Notes under the pieces: model-generated
What the model saw: the letters and a program-made list of their open reading frames with translations, nothing else
What the model was told of the DNA's origin: nothing
The model's database searches: none
Part shown: in pieces, positions 1-9,116 of the stretch
Numbering within the stretch: the first letter of the stretch is position 1
Layout: each line of letters begins with the position of its first letter
Assembly: GCA_040902925.1 (NCBI GenBank)
Contig: JBBDWJ010000273.1
Coordinates: forward strand, 1-15,364
DNA: 15,364 nt
Source: JBBDWJ01 sp040902925
GTDB taxonomy: Bacteria > Acidobacteriota > Terriglobia > Bryobacterales > UBA6623
Reading direction: 5' to 3'
Translations under genes and position numbers: made by a program

Positions 1-120
1 GCGGAACAACGTTTGAGCAAGAATTCCACGATTCCACTTAACAGAGTAATACTAGGCAGCCGTCCTACCCCTTCCTCCAAACTTGTTGCATTCCCCATCG
101 CGGTGCGCTTTGATGGGGGC

Positions 121-1269
121 ATGCGAATTGTGCCACGAATTCTTGTTATAGCCTTGTCGGCCTGGATGCTGTTGCTGGCGGCCACGCCGGGAAGCGCGCA
201 GGGTACCGAAAAAGACCTGTTGGTATACGTCGGGACATACACCCGCGAGACCAGCAAAGGGATCTACGCTTTCCGCTTCGACGCCGCCTCGGGCAAGCTG
301 GCGCCGCTTGGGCTCGCGGCTGAGATCGAGAACCCCTCGTTTCTGGCGGTCCACCCCAACCAGCGGTTTCTTTACGCTGTAGCCGAAACAGACGGCGGCT
401 CGGTCGCCTCGTACTCGATCGATCGCGCGAGCGGTAAGCTTGCCGCGCTCAACTCGGTTTCGGCGAAGGGGGGCGGGCCCTGCCACGTCAACCTCGACAG
501 CACCGGCGGCAGCCTCGCTATCGCGAACTACGGCACAGGCAGCGTCACGATGTACCCGGTCGGTTCCGATGGGCGGCTGGCGGAAGCGTCCGCTTTTGAC
601 CAGCACAAAGGCTCGAGCGTAAATCCGCGCCGCCAGCAAGGCCCGCATGCGCATTCGGTGGATTTCTCTCCGGACAATCGCTTCCTGATGTCGTCGGACC
701 TAGGGCTTGACCAGGTGCTGATTTATCGATTCGATCCCAAAGCGAGCACGATCACGGCTAACGACCCGCCTTTCGCGCGCGTGAAGCCGGGCGCGGGGCC
801 GCGTCATTTCGCGTTTCACCCGAGCGCCCGATTCGCCTATGTGATCAACGAAATTGCTTCGACGGTCACGGCCTTCGGCTACGACGCGGCGCGTGGGGCG
901 CTCACCGAGCTACAGACTTTGTCGACGCTTCCGGAGGGCGGCGACGAACGCAACAGTACCGCCGAGATCGAAATGCACCCTTCCGGAAAATTCCTCTACG
1001 GGTCCAACCGCGGCCACAACAGCATCGCTGTTTTCGCGATCGACCAGCAAAAGGGCACGCTGACGCGGGTGGAGAACACCTCCACCGGGGGCGAGGTGCC
1101 GCGCAACTTTGCGGTCGATCCGAGCGGCAAGTACCTTTTCGCCGCCAACCAACAGACGGACAACATTGTGTTGTTCCGCATCGACCAGGCGACCGGCAAG
1201 CTCAGCCCCACCGGTGAAAGCGTCAAAGTTGACGCGCCGGTTTGCATTCGGTTCGTTCGCGGGAGCTAA
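121..1269 (+). CDS. Exported lactonase-family protein (6-phosphogluconolactonase beta-propeller fold)
   Basis: The 382-residue protein belongs to the YbhE/Pgl-type lactonase family, a seven-bladed beta-propeller. Visible family marks are VYVGTYT near residue 35, GPCHV near 119 and GPHAHSV near 174, plus repeated blade motifs such as HPSGKFLYGSN and DPSGKYLFAAN. I chose the ATG at 121 because it opens a clear Sec-type signal peptide: MRIVPR, a hydrophobic core, then a likely cut after PGSA around residue 26. The frame continues upstream to a TTG at 13, but that would bury the signal peptide behind 36 poor residues. The cytosolic enzyme hydrolyses 6-phosphogluconolactone in the pentose phosphate pathway. 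An exported copy more likely acts on another sugar lactone in the periplasm, so the substrate is unknown. It ends 95 bases before the MFS gene and may be transcribed separately. Confidence 0.85.
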   Translation: MRIVPRILVIALSAWMLLLAATPGSAQGTEKDLLVYVGTYTRETSKGIYAFRFDAASGKLAPLGLAAEIENPSFLAVHPNQRFLYAVAETDGGSVASYSIDRASGKLAALNSVSAKGGGPCHVNLDSTGGSLAIANYGTGSVTMYPVGSDGRLAEASAFDQHKGSSVNPRRQQGPHAHSVDFSPDNRFLMSSDLGLDQVLIYRFDPKASTITANDPPFARVKPGAGPRHFAFHPSARFAYVINEIASTVTAFGYDAARGALTELQTLSTLPEGGDERNSTAEIEMHPSGKFLYGSNRGHNSIAVFAIDQQKGTLTRVENTSTGGEVPRNFAVDPSGKYLFAANQQTDNIVLFRIDQATGKLSPTGESVKVDAPVCIRFVRGS

Positions 1270-1364
1270 CCCGCAGGAATCCTCGGGGCACAGGCCGCGC
1301 CGACGACTTGGCCCCTGAGGCTACGCCGCACTCAGCAACGTAACGCTCGCGTATCTCGGCGCGA

Positions 1365-3664
<2,300 letters not shown>

Positions 3665-3668
<4 letters not shown>

Positions 3669-4354
3669 AGCCCAGCGCCCCCAATGTCAGGGTCGTCAAC
3701 ACGCAGGCGGACCACTTCGCATCGATTATCGAGATGTGCCGGGAAATCTATCGCGACAACGCACCTTGGAACGAGAAGCAGTTAGCGTCCCACCTCGAAG
3801 TTTTTCCCGAAGGCCAGTTCGTTGCGGTCGAGTCCGGCTCCAGTCAGGTAGTGGGGATGGCCGCCAGCCTGATCATCTTGTGGGACGACTACGAGATCGA
3901 CTCCGACTGGCACGATCTCACCGACCACGGCATGTTCACCAACCATGATCCCGAAAACGGCCGGACGCTTTACGGCGCGGAGATCATGGTGCGCCCGGGA
4001 TTGCAAGGCCGCGGCATCGGCAAGAAGATCTACCTTGCCCGCCGGGAGTTGACCGAACGGCTGGGGCTGCTGAGAATTCGCGCCGGAGCAAGATTGCGAG
4101 ATTACCACCGCTACGCCGACCGCATGAGCGCCGTCGATTACGTTCACGGCGTTGTCAGAGGCGAGATCGGCGACCCCACGCTCTCATTTCAGCTCCGCCA
4201 AGGTTTTCACGTGCTGGCGGTCGTGAAGAATTATCTTCGGAAAGACAGCGAGAGCTTAGGCAACGCGGCGGTGATCGAATGGATTAATGAGAGAGTCGCC
4301 AAGCCCGAAGACTACGCCGGCCGCAGAAACTCGCCCTTCTCTGATTACTACTAG
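3665..4354 (+). CDS. GNAT-family N-acetyltransferase, partner of the nitrilase
   Basis: The 229-residue protein is a GNAT acyltransferase. The acetyl-CoA loop (motif A) is clear in VRPGLQGRGIGKKIY, residues 109-123, with the Q/RxxGxG signature at 114-119. Downstream segments GARLRDYHRYADRMS, DPTLSFQLRQGF and VVKNYLRKDSESLG are characteristic of the GNAT half of YhcX-type GNAT-nitrilase fusion proteins rather than of a generic GNAT. The start ATG at 3665 shares four bases with the nitrilase stop (ATGA), so the two are almost certainly co-translated. In the fused family the order is GNAT then nitrilase; here the genes are separate and reversed. Acceptor substrate is unknown; an amine released or consumed by the nitrilase is a reasonable guess only. 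No terminator is evident in the 218 bases after it. Confidence 0.85.
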
Positions 4355-4572
4355 TCCTGCTGTTTCACCTGTAGCCTAGCTGTGGCTTGCGCCGAGCCGC
4401 GCATCGTCTGTTCCTTTCACCCGCGAAGCCAGAGGGGCGGCTCTTGGGAACCGGTCAGATTCAGCACCAGGTGCCACCAACTTTTCGTTAGACCTCCCCT
4501 GCTCACAAGCGTCGCATGGCCCCGCTTGCACTCTGCCGGCCGCCGGCGTTAGTCTAGCGACGGAGTTGCTGT

Positions 4573-5736
4573 ATGAATCGAAGGCAGTTCCTTTCCACCG
4601 CGGCGCTCGCCGGCATCACCCGGCCGTCGGCAGCGGCTCCCCGCCGCCGCGTCGCCATCATCGCCCACACGGGCCGGGGCAACTACGGCCACGGGCTCGA
4701 CACGGTCTGGAAAATCTTCGACTCGGTCGAGTTGGTCGCGATCGCCGACCCGGACCCGGCAGGGCGCGAGAAGGCCCAGGCGCGGCTCGCCGTCCCCAAG
4801 GGTTATGCCGACTATCGGGAGATGCTGGCGCGCGAGAAGCCGGATTTCGTCTCGGTCTGCCCGCGGCATCTGGACCAGCGCGCGGAGATGGTCATCGCCG
4901 CGGCCGAGGCCGGCTGCCATATCTACCAGGAGAAACCGTTCGCGCCGAACCTGCGGGAGGCCGACCGCATCGTCAAGGCCGTGCAGTCGGCGGGAGTCAA
5001 GCTACAGATTGCCCATCAGATGCGCCGCTCGCCATTCCTGCTTGAAGCGGTGGAAATGGTTCGCCGCGGCGACATCGGCGACATCCAGGAGATTCGCGGG
5101 CGAGGCAAAGAAGACCGTCGCGCCGGCGGCGAGGACATGATGGTGCTGGGCTCGCATATCTGCGATGTGATGCGCATCTTCCTGGGCGACCCGAAATGGG
5201 TTTTCGCGCATGTGCAGCACGACGGCGCCGAACTCGCGGCCAGCCACGTCCGAACGCCGAGCGAGCCGCTAGGCACGGTCGCCGGCCGTCAGATCGCGGC
5301 AATGTTTGCCTTCGACGGCGGTGTGCACGCCTACTTCTCGACGAAGGAGACGGCGCATACGCACCCCTTGCGCTTCGGGACGTACGTCTACGGAAGCAAA
5401 GGCGTGATCTTCCTGCCGAATGCAATTTACCCCAACGGGCAGCCGTGGATATTGCGCACGCCAGCGTGGGTTCCCGAAGGCGGCGCGCAGTGGGAGCCCA
5501 TCCCGGTAGAGCAGAAGATTCCGTTCCAGGCTGAGGGTGTTGACCTGGCAAACGGACTGATGGTTCTCGACCTGCTCGACGCCATCGAGAAGGATCGCAA
5601 GCCCGCCTGTAGCGAGATCGACGGCCGCTGGACGATCGAGATGATTTCCGGCATCTACCGTTCGCAGATCGAGCGAACGCCGGTCACCTTTCCTCAAGCC
5701 GAGCGCGGTTGGCCGCTCGATTCGCTGCCAGCTTGA
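4573..5736 (+). CDS. Gfo/Idh/MocA-family oxidoreductase with Tat signal
   Basis: This 387-residue NAD(P)-dependent sugar or polyol dehydrogenase-type protein starts with MNRRQFLSTAALAG, a twin-arginine leader (R3-R4), followed by a probable cut near SAAA. Export as a folded, cofactor-loaded protein is therefore expected. A Rossmann domain follows, with the glycine loop GRGNYGHG around residue 35 and an acidic end to strand 2 (ADPDP). The family signature EKP lies in YQEKPFAPN near residue 117. The C-terminal half carries GSHICDVMRIFLGDP, the usual conserved His/Asp region of the substrate domain. Start choice is supported by a cggag stretch about nine bases upstream of the ATG. It stands alone between two gaps of 218 and 266 bases. 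Exported Gfo/Idh proteins with RRQFL leaders are abundant in Acidobacteriota and Planctomycetota; the substrate cannot be read from sequence. Confidence 0.87.
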   Translation: MNRRQFLSTAALAGITRPSAAAPRRRVAIIAHTGRGNYGHGLDTVWKIFDSVELVAIADPDPAGREKAQARLAVPKGYADYREMLAREKPDFVSVCPRHLDQRAEMVIAAAEAGCHIYQEKPFAPNLREADRIVKAVQSAGVKLQIAHQMRRSPFLLEAVEMVRRGDIGDIQEIRGRGKEDRRAGGEDMMVLGSHICDVMRIFLGDPKWVFAHVQHDGAELAASHVRTPSEPLGTVAGRQIAAMFAFDGGVHAYFSTKETAHTHPLRFGTYVYGSKGVIFLPNAIYPNGQPWILRTPAWVPEGGAQWEPIPVEQKIPFQAEGVDLANGLMVLDLLDAIEKDRKPACSEIDGRWTIEMISGIYRSQIERTPVTFPQAERGWPLDSLPA

Positions 5737-5892
5737 GCGCTTATCCGCGCGGCGTGAATTCGGCTTGTACGAGGCACTTCCGCCGGCTATCGCATAAGTC
5801 GTGGATCAAAGATCCTGACCGCAGGCAAAAAACCACCTTTTACGCTGCTCCGGATGTCAGTGACGGGCGACCACCGAAACACCCCTGCTCGG

Positions 5893-5914
5893 TTCTGTCC
5901 CCGAGTTTCTGTCC
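5893..5914 (+). repeat. 8-base direct repeat upstream of the HDOD gene (possible operator)
   Basis: TTCTGTCC occurs at 5893-5900 and again at 5907-5914, a perfect repeat with a 14-base period. It ends 28 bases before the candidate -10 element, so it would cover the -35 region and beyond. This suits an activator site, but no regulator is identifiable and chance is possible. Confidence 0.35.
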
Positions 5915-5939
5915 ATTCCAAGAGTGGGTGACGCTTTAC

Positions 5940-5948
5940 TGGTATCAT
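5940..5948 (+). promoter_or_regulatory. Candidate extended -10 promoter of the HDOD gene
   Basis: TGGTATCAT contains the extended -10 dinucleotide TG followed, after one base, by TATCAT, which matches TATAAT at five of six positions. The -35 position 17 bases upstream (aagagt) is poor, which extended -10 promoters tolerate. The start codon is 55 bases further on, leaving a leader of about 48 bases. The call rests on motif match alone. Confidence 0.4.
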
Positions 5949-6002
5949 TTGGCGGAATCTCAACACCACGATCGAGGCATTGTTTGAGTAGGGCGATAGC
6001 TT

Positions 6003-6917
6003 ATGGGCTCGACGCTGTCAGAGCTGCAGAGACGAACGATCGAGGGTTTGGAATCTCGACTCGAAAAGGTGGCGATGTTGCCTTCGGTCATCGCGCGCCT
6101 CGCCGCGCTCGATCTGGAGTCACCGACGGCGCCGGCTGAAATTCTGGCGCTCGTTCGCAGTGACCCGCCGCTGGCGCTCCGGCTCATGCGTTTGGCGAAC
6201 TATCGGAGTCAGGGTAAGGGCGGGATCGACACGATTCCCCGTGCAATTGTTGCGATCGGCACCCACAATCTCGCCAACGTGATTCTGTCGTTGTCCGTTG
6301 TCGAAGTGTTCGTACCCCACACGCGAGGGCAACGCAATCTGTGGATTCACTCCATCCAGACCGCCATGGCTGCGCGCCGTTTGGCGATATTGCGCCCCGA
6401 CTTGGGTCTGGAAATGGAACAGTGTTTTCTCGCCGGCCTGCTTCATGACATTGGGCGGTTCGTGATTTTCGAGCACCGGCCCGAGGAAATGGCCTTGCTC
6501 GACGAAGCCGATGTGCACGACCCGAAGGAGTTGGTTGCGGCCGAACTTAGGGTGTGCGGTTACGATCACGCTGCCCTGGGGAATGAGGTATGCCGCCGCT
6601 GGCATCTTCCGGAGACGGTTTGCGAGATGGTGCGAACTCATCACATGTACGGCGAAAACAGGCGCTCGGTTCCGCCTGAGGTCGCGGCGCTCGTTCGGCT
6701 GGTGCAGCAAGCGGACTGCTTCAGCTTCGGCCTGCTGCGGAACCCGACGTCGTCGTCCCGCTCGTATGTGGAGCGGGACAACTCTATTGAAGCATCACTT
6801 CGCCTATTGACTGAACCAGAGCGTGTCGTTCCGGCGCGAATATTAGGGCGGGAGTTGATCCATATCGACAGTGAGGCGCGGATGGCCGCCGCTGTCATTA
6901 GCATCGCGTACTCCTAG
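6003..6917 (+). CDS. HDOD-domain signalling protein
   Basis: The 304-residue protein is almost entirely one HDOD domain, a non-enzymatic or divergent relative of HD phosphohydrolases found in bacterial signalling proteins. The N-terminal part (residues 20-110) has the helical pattern MLPSVIARLAAL...DPPLALRLMRLAN...IPRAIVAIG typical of the family. The HD-like core keeps H116, H148-D149 in LLHDIGRF, H189 in DHAALGNEV, H213-H214 and D238 in LVQQADCF, so the metal-binding positions of HD phosphohydrolases look intact. There is no receiver, EAL or kinase domain. GAGTAGGG nine bases upstream supports the ATG at 6003. It appears monocistronic: the kdp genes begin 272 bases later. A role in regulation (motility, stress or cyclic-nucleotide signalling) is known for relatives; none is implied here by neighbours. 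Confidence 0.85.
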   Translation: MGSTLSELQRRTIEGLESRLEKVAMLPSVIARLAALDLESPTAPAEILALVRSDPPLALRLMRLANYRSQGKGGIDTIPRAIVAIGTHNLANVILSLSVVEVFVPHTRGQRNLWIHSIQTAMAARRLAILRPDLGLEMEQCFLAGLLHDIGRFVIFEHRPEEMALLDEADVHDPKELVAAELRVCGYDHAALGNEVCRRWHLPETVCEMVRTHHMYGENRRSVPPEVAALVRLVQQADCFSFGLLRNPTSSSRSYVERDNSIEASLRLLTEPERVVPARILGRELIHIDSEARMAAAVISIAYS

Positions 6918-7048
6918 CTTATCTAGAAGGAACGCTAGGTCACCAGTTGATCGCGAGCCCGCCTGTAGCGATGCCGCTTGCAAAGGGCGCCCCCTCGCTT
7001 TGTGAAGAAGCAGACCGAGCGTCTCAGCCCTCCATACGTTGTTGGCCC

Positions 7049-7070
7049 TTCCTTAGCACTTTCTTAACGC
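7049..7070 (+). promoter_or_regulatory. Tandem 11-base repeat, candidate KdpE operator
   Basis: TTCCTTAGCAC (7049-7059) is followed directly by TTTCTTAACGC (7060-7070); the two match at 8 of 11 positions, sharing CTTA.C. OmpR-family regulators such as KdpE bind T-rich half-sites repeated every 11 bases, one helical turn. The site lies about 120 bases before the first small gene of the kdp operon, in the right place for activation. I could not identify a convincing -10 box downstream; TTGGCG at 7085-7090 is a possible weak -35. Confidence 0.45.
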
Positions 7071-7189
7071 CATTGATGCGAATCTTGGCGCCTTCCTGAT
7101 GCGCACTCGATCAATCTGAATCAAGTAAACACGCGTCGCGCCAAAGGGAGCGAACTGGAGGGCGAAGGGCGTGATAGGAGAGTGGGCAC

Positions 7190-7276
7190 ATGATGGATCT
7201 GGTCTGCTTGGCGGTTGTGGGCGGCTTCTTGGCCCTTTCGGTCGCCTTCGTTCGGTTCAGCAGCCGCATCCAGTGA
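7190..7276 (+). CDS. Small single-helix membrane peptide leading the kdp operon
   Basis: This 28-codon gene reads MMDLVCLAVVGGFLALSV followed by AFVRFSSRIQ: one hydrophobic helix of about 18 residues and a short basic tail. AGGAG at 7176-7180, nine bases before the ATG, is a good ribosome binding site. It ends 17 bases before kdpF. From memory, similar tiny proteins with a FALS..FVR..(D/R)L-like pattern sit just before kdpF/kdpA in many bacteria and are usually left unannotated. It is not KdpF itself, which follows. A role as an accessory or regulatory subunit of the KdpFABC pump is inference. It could also be a leader peptide that only sets translation of kdpF. Confidence 0.6.
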   Translation: MMDLVCLAVVGGFLALSVAFVRFSSRIQ

Positions 7277-7293
7277 GTGGGAGGCAACACATC

Positions 7294-7386
7294 ATGGAGT
7301 CTTGGTACTTGATCGCGGGAGTGCTGGCGGCAGGCCTGTTGGTCTATCTCGGCGTCGTTCTGCTGAAGCCGGAGATCTTCTCATGA
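7294..7386 (+). CDS. kdpF: KdpF, small subunit of the K+-transporting ATPase
   Basis: The 30-residue peptide has one transmembrane helix (AGVLAAGLLVYLGVVLL) ending in KPEIFS; the 'L.KPE.F' tail is the KdpF hallmark. KdpF lies against KdpA and stabilises the KdpFABC complex in the inner membrane. GTGGGAGG at 7277-7284 is a strong ribosome binding site nine bases before the ATG. A longer frame from a GTG at 7171 is possible but would overlap the upstream small gene and lose the family's short N-terminus. The stop codon overlaps the kdpA start as ATGA, so the two are translationally coupled. Confidence 0.88.
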   Translation: MESWYLIAGVLAAGLLVYLGVVLLKPEIFS

Positions 7387-9101
7387 ACGGCGTAGCGCTG
7401 CTTCAAATTGCTTTCTTCTTGACGGTTCTGTTGCTGATGGTGAAACCCTTGGGCGCCTATATGGCTCGTGTCTATTCAAGAGGAAGCAGCCCTTCGGAGC
7501 CAATGCGTGGCCCTTTCGAGCGCGTGTTCTACAGATTATCCCGCATCGATGCAGGCGTCGAGATGACCTGGCAACAGTATGGGTTGGCGCTGTTGGCTTT
7601 CAATGCTGCGGGCATCCTGTTGGTCTATCTGCTCCTGCGGCTGCAGCATTTACTCCCGCTCAACCCGCAGGGATTCGGCGCCATGGCCCCAGATACTGCT
7701 TTCAATATCGCCGTCAGCTTCGCGACGAATACAAACTGGCAAAACTACGGCGGCGAGACAACCCTCAGCTACCTGGTTCAAACGGTGGGGCTCACGGTAC
7801 AGAACTTCGTTTCGGCGGCAACGGGCGTGGCTGTTCTTGCCGCTCTTGCCCGCGGCATCGTTCGCAAGAATGCGGATACGATCGGCAACTTCTGGGTGGA
7901 TCTGGTTCGGGGGACCGCATACATCCTGCTGCCCCTAGCTGCGCTATGGACAGTGGTACTCGTTTCGCAAGGCGTGGTGCAGAACGTCGCGGGATACCGG
8001 CCGGCGGCGGGCCTGGAGTCGCGCGGGCAACTGTTACCCATGGGGCCGGCGGCCTCTCAGGTCGCAATCAAGCAGCTTGGAACGAACGGCGGCGGCTTTT
8101 TCAACGTCAACTCGGCGCACCCCTACGAGAATCCGACTCCGGTTTCCAATTTCCTCGAGATGCTGGCGATCCTGCTGATTCCGGCCGCTCTCTGCTACAC
8201 CTTCGGCCGCATGGTGAGCGACCTTCGGCAGGGCTGGGCCCTGCTGGCGGCGATGTTGATGATCTATGTGCCGTGCTTGTTGTTGGTAACCGGGTTGGAG
8301 TATGGCGGAAATCCATCCTTCGAGGGCATGGAGATCGACCAGGCAGTGAGCGGCAACGCTCCTGGCGGCAACCTGGAAGGCAAGGAAGTTCGCTTTGGTG
8401 TCGCCAACTCAGCGATCTGGGCGACGGCGACGACTGCCGCTTCCAACGGGTCGGTCAACTCGATGCATGACTCCTACATGCCGCTCAGTGGAATGATCCT
8501 GCTGTTTCTGATGCAGGTCGGCGAGGTCATCTTCGGCGGCGTTGGCTCGGGCCTCTACGGCATGATCATGTTCGTCATCTTCAGCGTGTTCCTCGCCGGG
8601 CTGATGGTGGGACGAACACCGGAGTATCTAGGCAAGAAGATCGAAGCCTTCGAGGTGAAGATGGCGTCGATTGCCGTGCTCACACCTCCGGCTATGGTCC
8701 TGGCTGGCACGGCGATCGCCGTGATGACAGCGGATGGCTTGAGCGGCATTCAAGATCGAGGCCCGCACGGCTTCACTGAGATCCTCTACGCCTTCAGTTC
8801 CATGGGCAACAACAACGGCAGCGCCTTCGCTGGTTACGGCGCTGACACGCCCGTGGTGAATATCAGCGGCGGCATCGCAATGCTTTTTGCCCGTTTCTGG
8901 GTCGCCCTGCCGGTCCTTGCCATCGCCGGCTCGTTGGCGAGAAAGAAGATCGTCCCACCGGGGCCCGGTACGCTGCCGACGCACACGCCGCTGTTTGTCG
9001 GCTTTTTGGCGGCTGTCGTTGTGGTGGTCGGGGCGCTTGCCTTTGTTCCGGCGCTGGCTTTAGGGCCGATCGCCGAGCACCTGCTGATGCGGGCGAACTG
9101 A
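7383..9101 (+). CDS. kdpA: KdpA, potassium-binding channel-like subunit of the K+-transporting ATPase
   Basis: The 572-residue membrane protein is the K+-selective subunit of the KdpFABC pump, of normal family length. Its four pore loops are visible: TNTNWQNYGG (from residue 115), GTNGGGFFNVNSAHPYENP (from 233), the ASNGSVNSMHD region, and SSMGNNNGSAFAG. The glycines and asparagines that form the selectivity filter are kept. About ten hydrophobic segments span the protein. The ATG at 7383 overlaps the kdpF stop, with CCGGAG eight bases upstream inside kdpF; an in-frame upstream GTG-type extension to 7215 would run through both small genes and is not credible. kdpB follows after 15 bases. Confidence 0.97.
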   Translation: MNGVALLQIAFFLTVLLLMVKPLGAYMARVYSRGSSPSEPMRGPFERVFYRLSRIDAGVEMTWQQYGLALLAFNAAGILLVYLLLRLQHLLPLNPQGFGAMAPDTAFNIAVSFATNTNWQNYGGETTLSYLVQTVGLTVQNFVSAATGVAVLAALARGIVRKNADTIGNFWVDLVRGTAYILLPLAALWTVVLVSQGVVQNVAGYRPAAGLESRGQLLPMGPAASQVAIKQLGTNGGGFFNVNSAHPYENPTPVSNFLEMLAILLIPAALCYTFGRMVSDLRQGWALLAAMLMIYVPCLLLVTGLEYGGNPSFEGMEIDQAVSGNAPGGNLEGKEVRFGVANSAIWATATTAASNGSVNSMHDSYMPLSGMILLFLMQVGEVIFGGVGSGLYGMIMFVIFSVFLAGLMVGRTPEYLGKKIEAFEVKMASIAVLTPPAMVLAGTAIAVMTADGLSGIQDRGPHGFTEILYAFSSMGNNNGSAFAGYGADTPVVNISGGIAMLFARFWVALPVLAIAGSLARKKIVPPGPGTLPTHTPLFVGFLAAVVVVVGALAFVPALALGPIAEHLLMRAN

Positions 9102-9116
9102 TAAGAAGGAGAGACA

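Noticed and set aside
52..654. 200-codon - strand frame opposite the lactonase gene
   Set aside because: Rich in Arg/Ala/Val with no domain pattern; antisense shadow of the conserved lactonase.
4355..4572. Short inverted repeats in the gap after the GNAT gene (e.g. GCACC-A-GGTGC)
   Set aside because: Stems are five bases with a one-base loop and no T-run; expected by chance in GC-rich DNA.
5803..5815. Small perfect hairpin GGATC-AAA-GATCC after the Gfo/Idh gene
   Set aside because: The stem is only five base pairs and no T-run follows on either strand, so it is not a convincing terminator.
5709..5987. 92-codon + strand frame between the Gfo/Idh and HDOD genes
   Set aside because: It starts inside the oxidoreductase gene, has no ribosome binding site or family pattern, and overlaps promoter-like sequence.
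6918..7189. Possible K+- or c-di-AMP-related riboswitch in the kdp leader
   Set aside because: I looked for ydaO-type conserved blocks and a terminator or sequestering hairpin and saw none; only the tandem repeat stands out.
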